6,996 bases of DNA, from contig SKIG01000041.1 in the NCBI GenBank assembly GCA_007116535.1, positions 1-6,996 on the forward strand. The letters run 5' to 3'. Below the pieces are notes generated by a model. It saw only the letters and a program-made list of their open reading frames with translations. It made no database searches and had not been told where the DNA came from. A program made the translations under genes and the position numbers. The stretch's first letter is position 1, and the number at the start of each line of letters is the position of its first letter. This document shows, piece by piece, positions 6,356-6,996 of the stretch. Origin of the DNA: Psychroflexus sp. (GTDB lineage Bacteria; Bacteroidota; Bacteroidia; Flavobacteriales; Flavobacteriaceae).

Positions 6356-6643
6356 TCACCAACCAATCAACGTACTGATTTGTTTTGCTAAGTCGATGTC
6401 TTTTTGTGTGATTCCTCCTGCATCATGTGTAGAAAGGCTAATGTCTAATTGATTATAAACATTGGTCCATTCAGGGTGATGATTGAGTGCTTCAGCTTCA
6501 AAAGCAATGCGCGTCATCATGCTAAATGCTTCTTTGAAGTTTTCAAATTCTATTTGTGTGTGAAGCTTCCCTTCTACTAACTCCCAACCTTCAATTGTGG
6601 TCAGTTGTTTTGCTAATTCTTCTTTTGATAATACAGTTGACAT
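6356..6643 (-). CDS. phhB: Pterin-4a-carbinolamine dehydratase
   Basis: This enzyme dehydrates 4a-hydroxytetrahydrobiopterin to the quinonoid dihydropterin, recycling the cofactor of aromatic amino acid hydroxylases. At 95 residues the protein has the usual family length. The active-site signature is clear: EALNHHPEWTNVY (residues 51-63) with H55, H56 and W59, then LSTHDAGGITQKDIDLAK (70-87) with H73 and D74. The spacing of the three histidines equals that of His61, His62 and His79 in the human enzyme. The start ATG (6641-6643) lies 5 bases after the stop of the sugar-nucleotide-binding gene, so the two are almost certainly in one transcript. No phenylalanine hydroxylase or other pterin gene is visible here, so the hydroxylase it serves, if any, is elsewhere. 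The gene symbol follows the bacterial homologue. Confidence 0.95.
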   Translation of the reverse strand: MSTVLSKEELAKQLTTIEGWELVEGKLHTQIEFENFKEAFSMMTRIAFEAEALNHHPEWTNVYNQLDISLSTHDAGGITQKDIDLAKQISTLIGW

Positions 6644-6648
6644 AGTTT

Positions 6649-6996
6649 TTATATTTTTGATTTTACGCTATCTTCAATTACTTCGTCTAGGGTAAATCGG
6701 TAATGTAAAGGTAATTTATTTTCCTTTGGTAATACGGCAATATACCGATCTTCATTGGAATCGAATACGTGTTTTAACAAGGGATTATCAAGTCCTAGTT
6801 TGTCACAAATTTCTTCAATTAATTGGCGGTGATGCATTAAATCATCACTCCCTAAATGAAAAACTCCCTGTTTTTTTCGATTGATAATGTAATGCATTTG
6901 TTGACAAAATTTATCATGAGTAGTAGCATTTATTACCACATTATCAAAGACTTCAATAGGTTCGTTCAACTCGAATAAAAGCTTAATTTCTTTCAC
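6649..6996 (-). CDS. Sugar-nucleotide-binding protein, RmlD-like, C-terminal part (runs off the right edge)
   Basis: This is the last 115 codons of a minus-strand gene whose start lies beyond the window. The GTG at 6994-6996 is most simply an internal valine codon. The visible part carries the substrate-binding half of the extended short-chain dehydrogenase family. FDNVVINATTHDKFCQQMHY (residues 17-36) comes first, then GVFHLGSDDLMHHRQLIEEI (44-63), the counterpart of the GxYHLGG-x-x-SR-x-E motif of dTDP-4-dehydrorhamnose reductase. EDRYIAVLPKENKLPLHYRF (82-101) and the closing TLDEVIEDSVKSKI end the protein. The Rossmann glycine motif and the catalytic YxxxK are outside the window, so activity and substrate cannot be judged. 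It is the promoter-side gene of the three visible in this apparent operon. Confidence 0.75.
   Translation of the reverse strand: MKEIKLLFELNEPIEVFDNVVINATTHDKFCQQMHYIINRKKQGVFHLGSDDLMHHRQLIEEICDKLGLDNPLLKHVFDSNEDRYIAVLPKENKLPLHYRFTLDEVIEDSVKSKI

Noticed and set aside
6328..6366. Upstream extension of the DUF4442 gene to a TTG codon
   Set aside because: It overlaps the carbinolamine dehydratase end and adds residues that do not look like the family; the ATG at 6325-6327 is preferred.
6197..6391. Plus-strand open frame of 64 codons across the DUF4442 start
   Set aside because: It is antisense to two well-supported genes and has no promoter or family match.
1..6996. Search for CRISPR arrays, tRNA or rRNA genes, insertion sequences, toxin-antitoxin pairs or defence genes
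   Set aside because: No spaced long repeats, cloverleaf, transposase motifs or relevant protein families were seen by eye on either strand.

Overview
The window is ordinary chromosomal sequence of a Bacteroidota bacterium, most likely a member of the Flavobacteriales. Three things support this. The DNA is AT-rich. Several genes are preceded by matches to the Bacteroidota -7 promoter element TAnnTTTG, with little Shine-Dalgarno signal. The long outer-membrane gene (carboxypeptidase-regulatory-like domain plus DUF5686) belongs to a family I know essentially only from this phylum. I cannot place the genus.

Layout from left to right. Positions 1-368 (minus) hold the N-terminal third of diaminopimelate decarboxylase (lysA), cut by the window edge. 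Positions 522-1235 (minus) hold an unrecognised 237-residue protein with two C-terminal membrane segments, closed by a clear intrinsic terminator at 488-513. A divergent AT-rich spacer rich in short repeats follows. Positions 1490-2929 (plus) hold a single-chain iron-sulfur L-serine ammonia-lyase with all four expected cluster cysteines. Positions 3095-3274 (plus) hold a 59-residue single-pass membrane protein with a -7 box just upstream. It converges on the 811-residue DUF5686 outer-membrane protein (3325-5760, minus), and the two share a strong, probably bidirectional hairpin terminator. Positions 5872-6996 (minus) hold three closely spaced genes, probably one operon: the C-terminal part of a sugar-nucleotide-binding RmlD-like protein, a pterin-4a-carbinolamine dehydratase, and a DUF4442 hotdog-fold protein.

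The genes do not form one obvious pathway. LysA makes lysine, the serine lyase feeds serine carbon to pyruvate, the carbinolamine dehydratase recycles a pterin cofactor, and the DUF5686 protein sits in the outer membrane. I saw no mobile element, CRISPR array, RNA gene, toxin-antitoxin pair or defence system. I found no convincing undescribed system. The most interesting items are the small membrane protein with its own signals, the two-membrane-segment protein of unknown function, and a hairpin that fills the predicted leader of the serine lyase mRNA.
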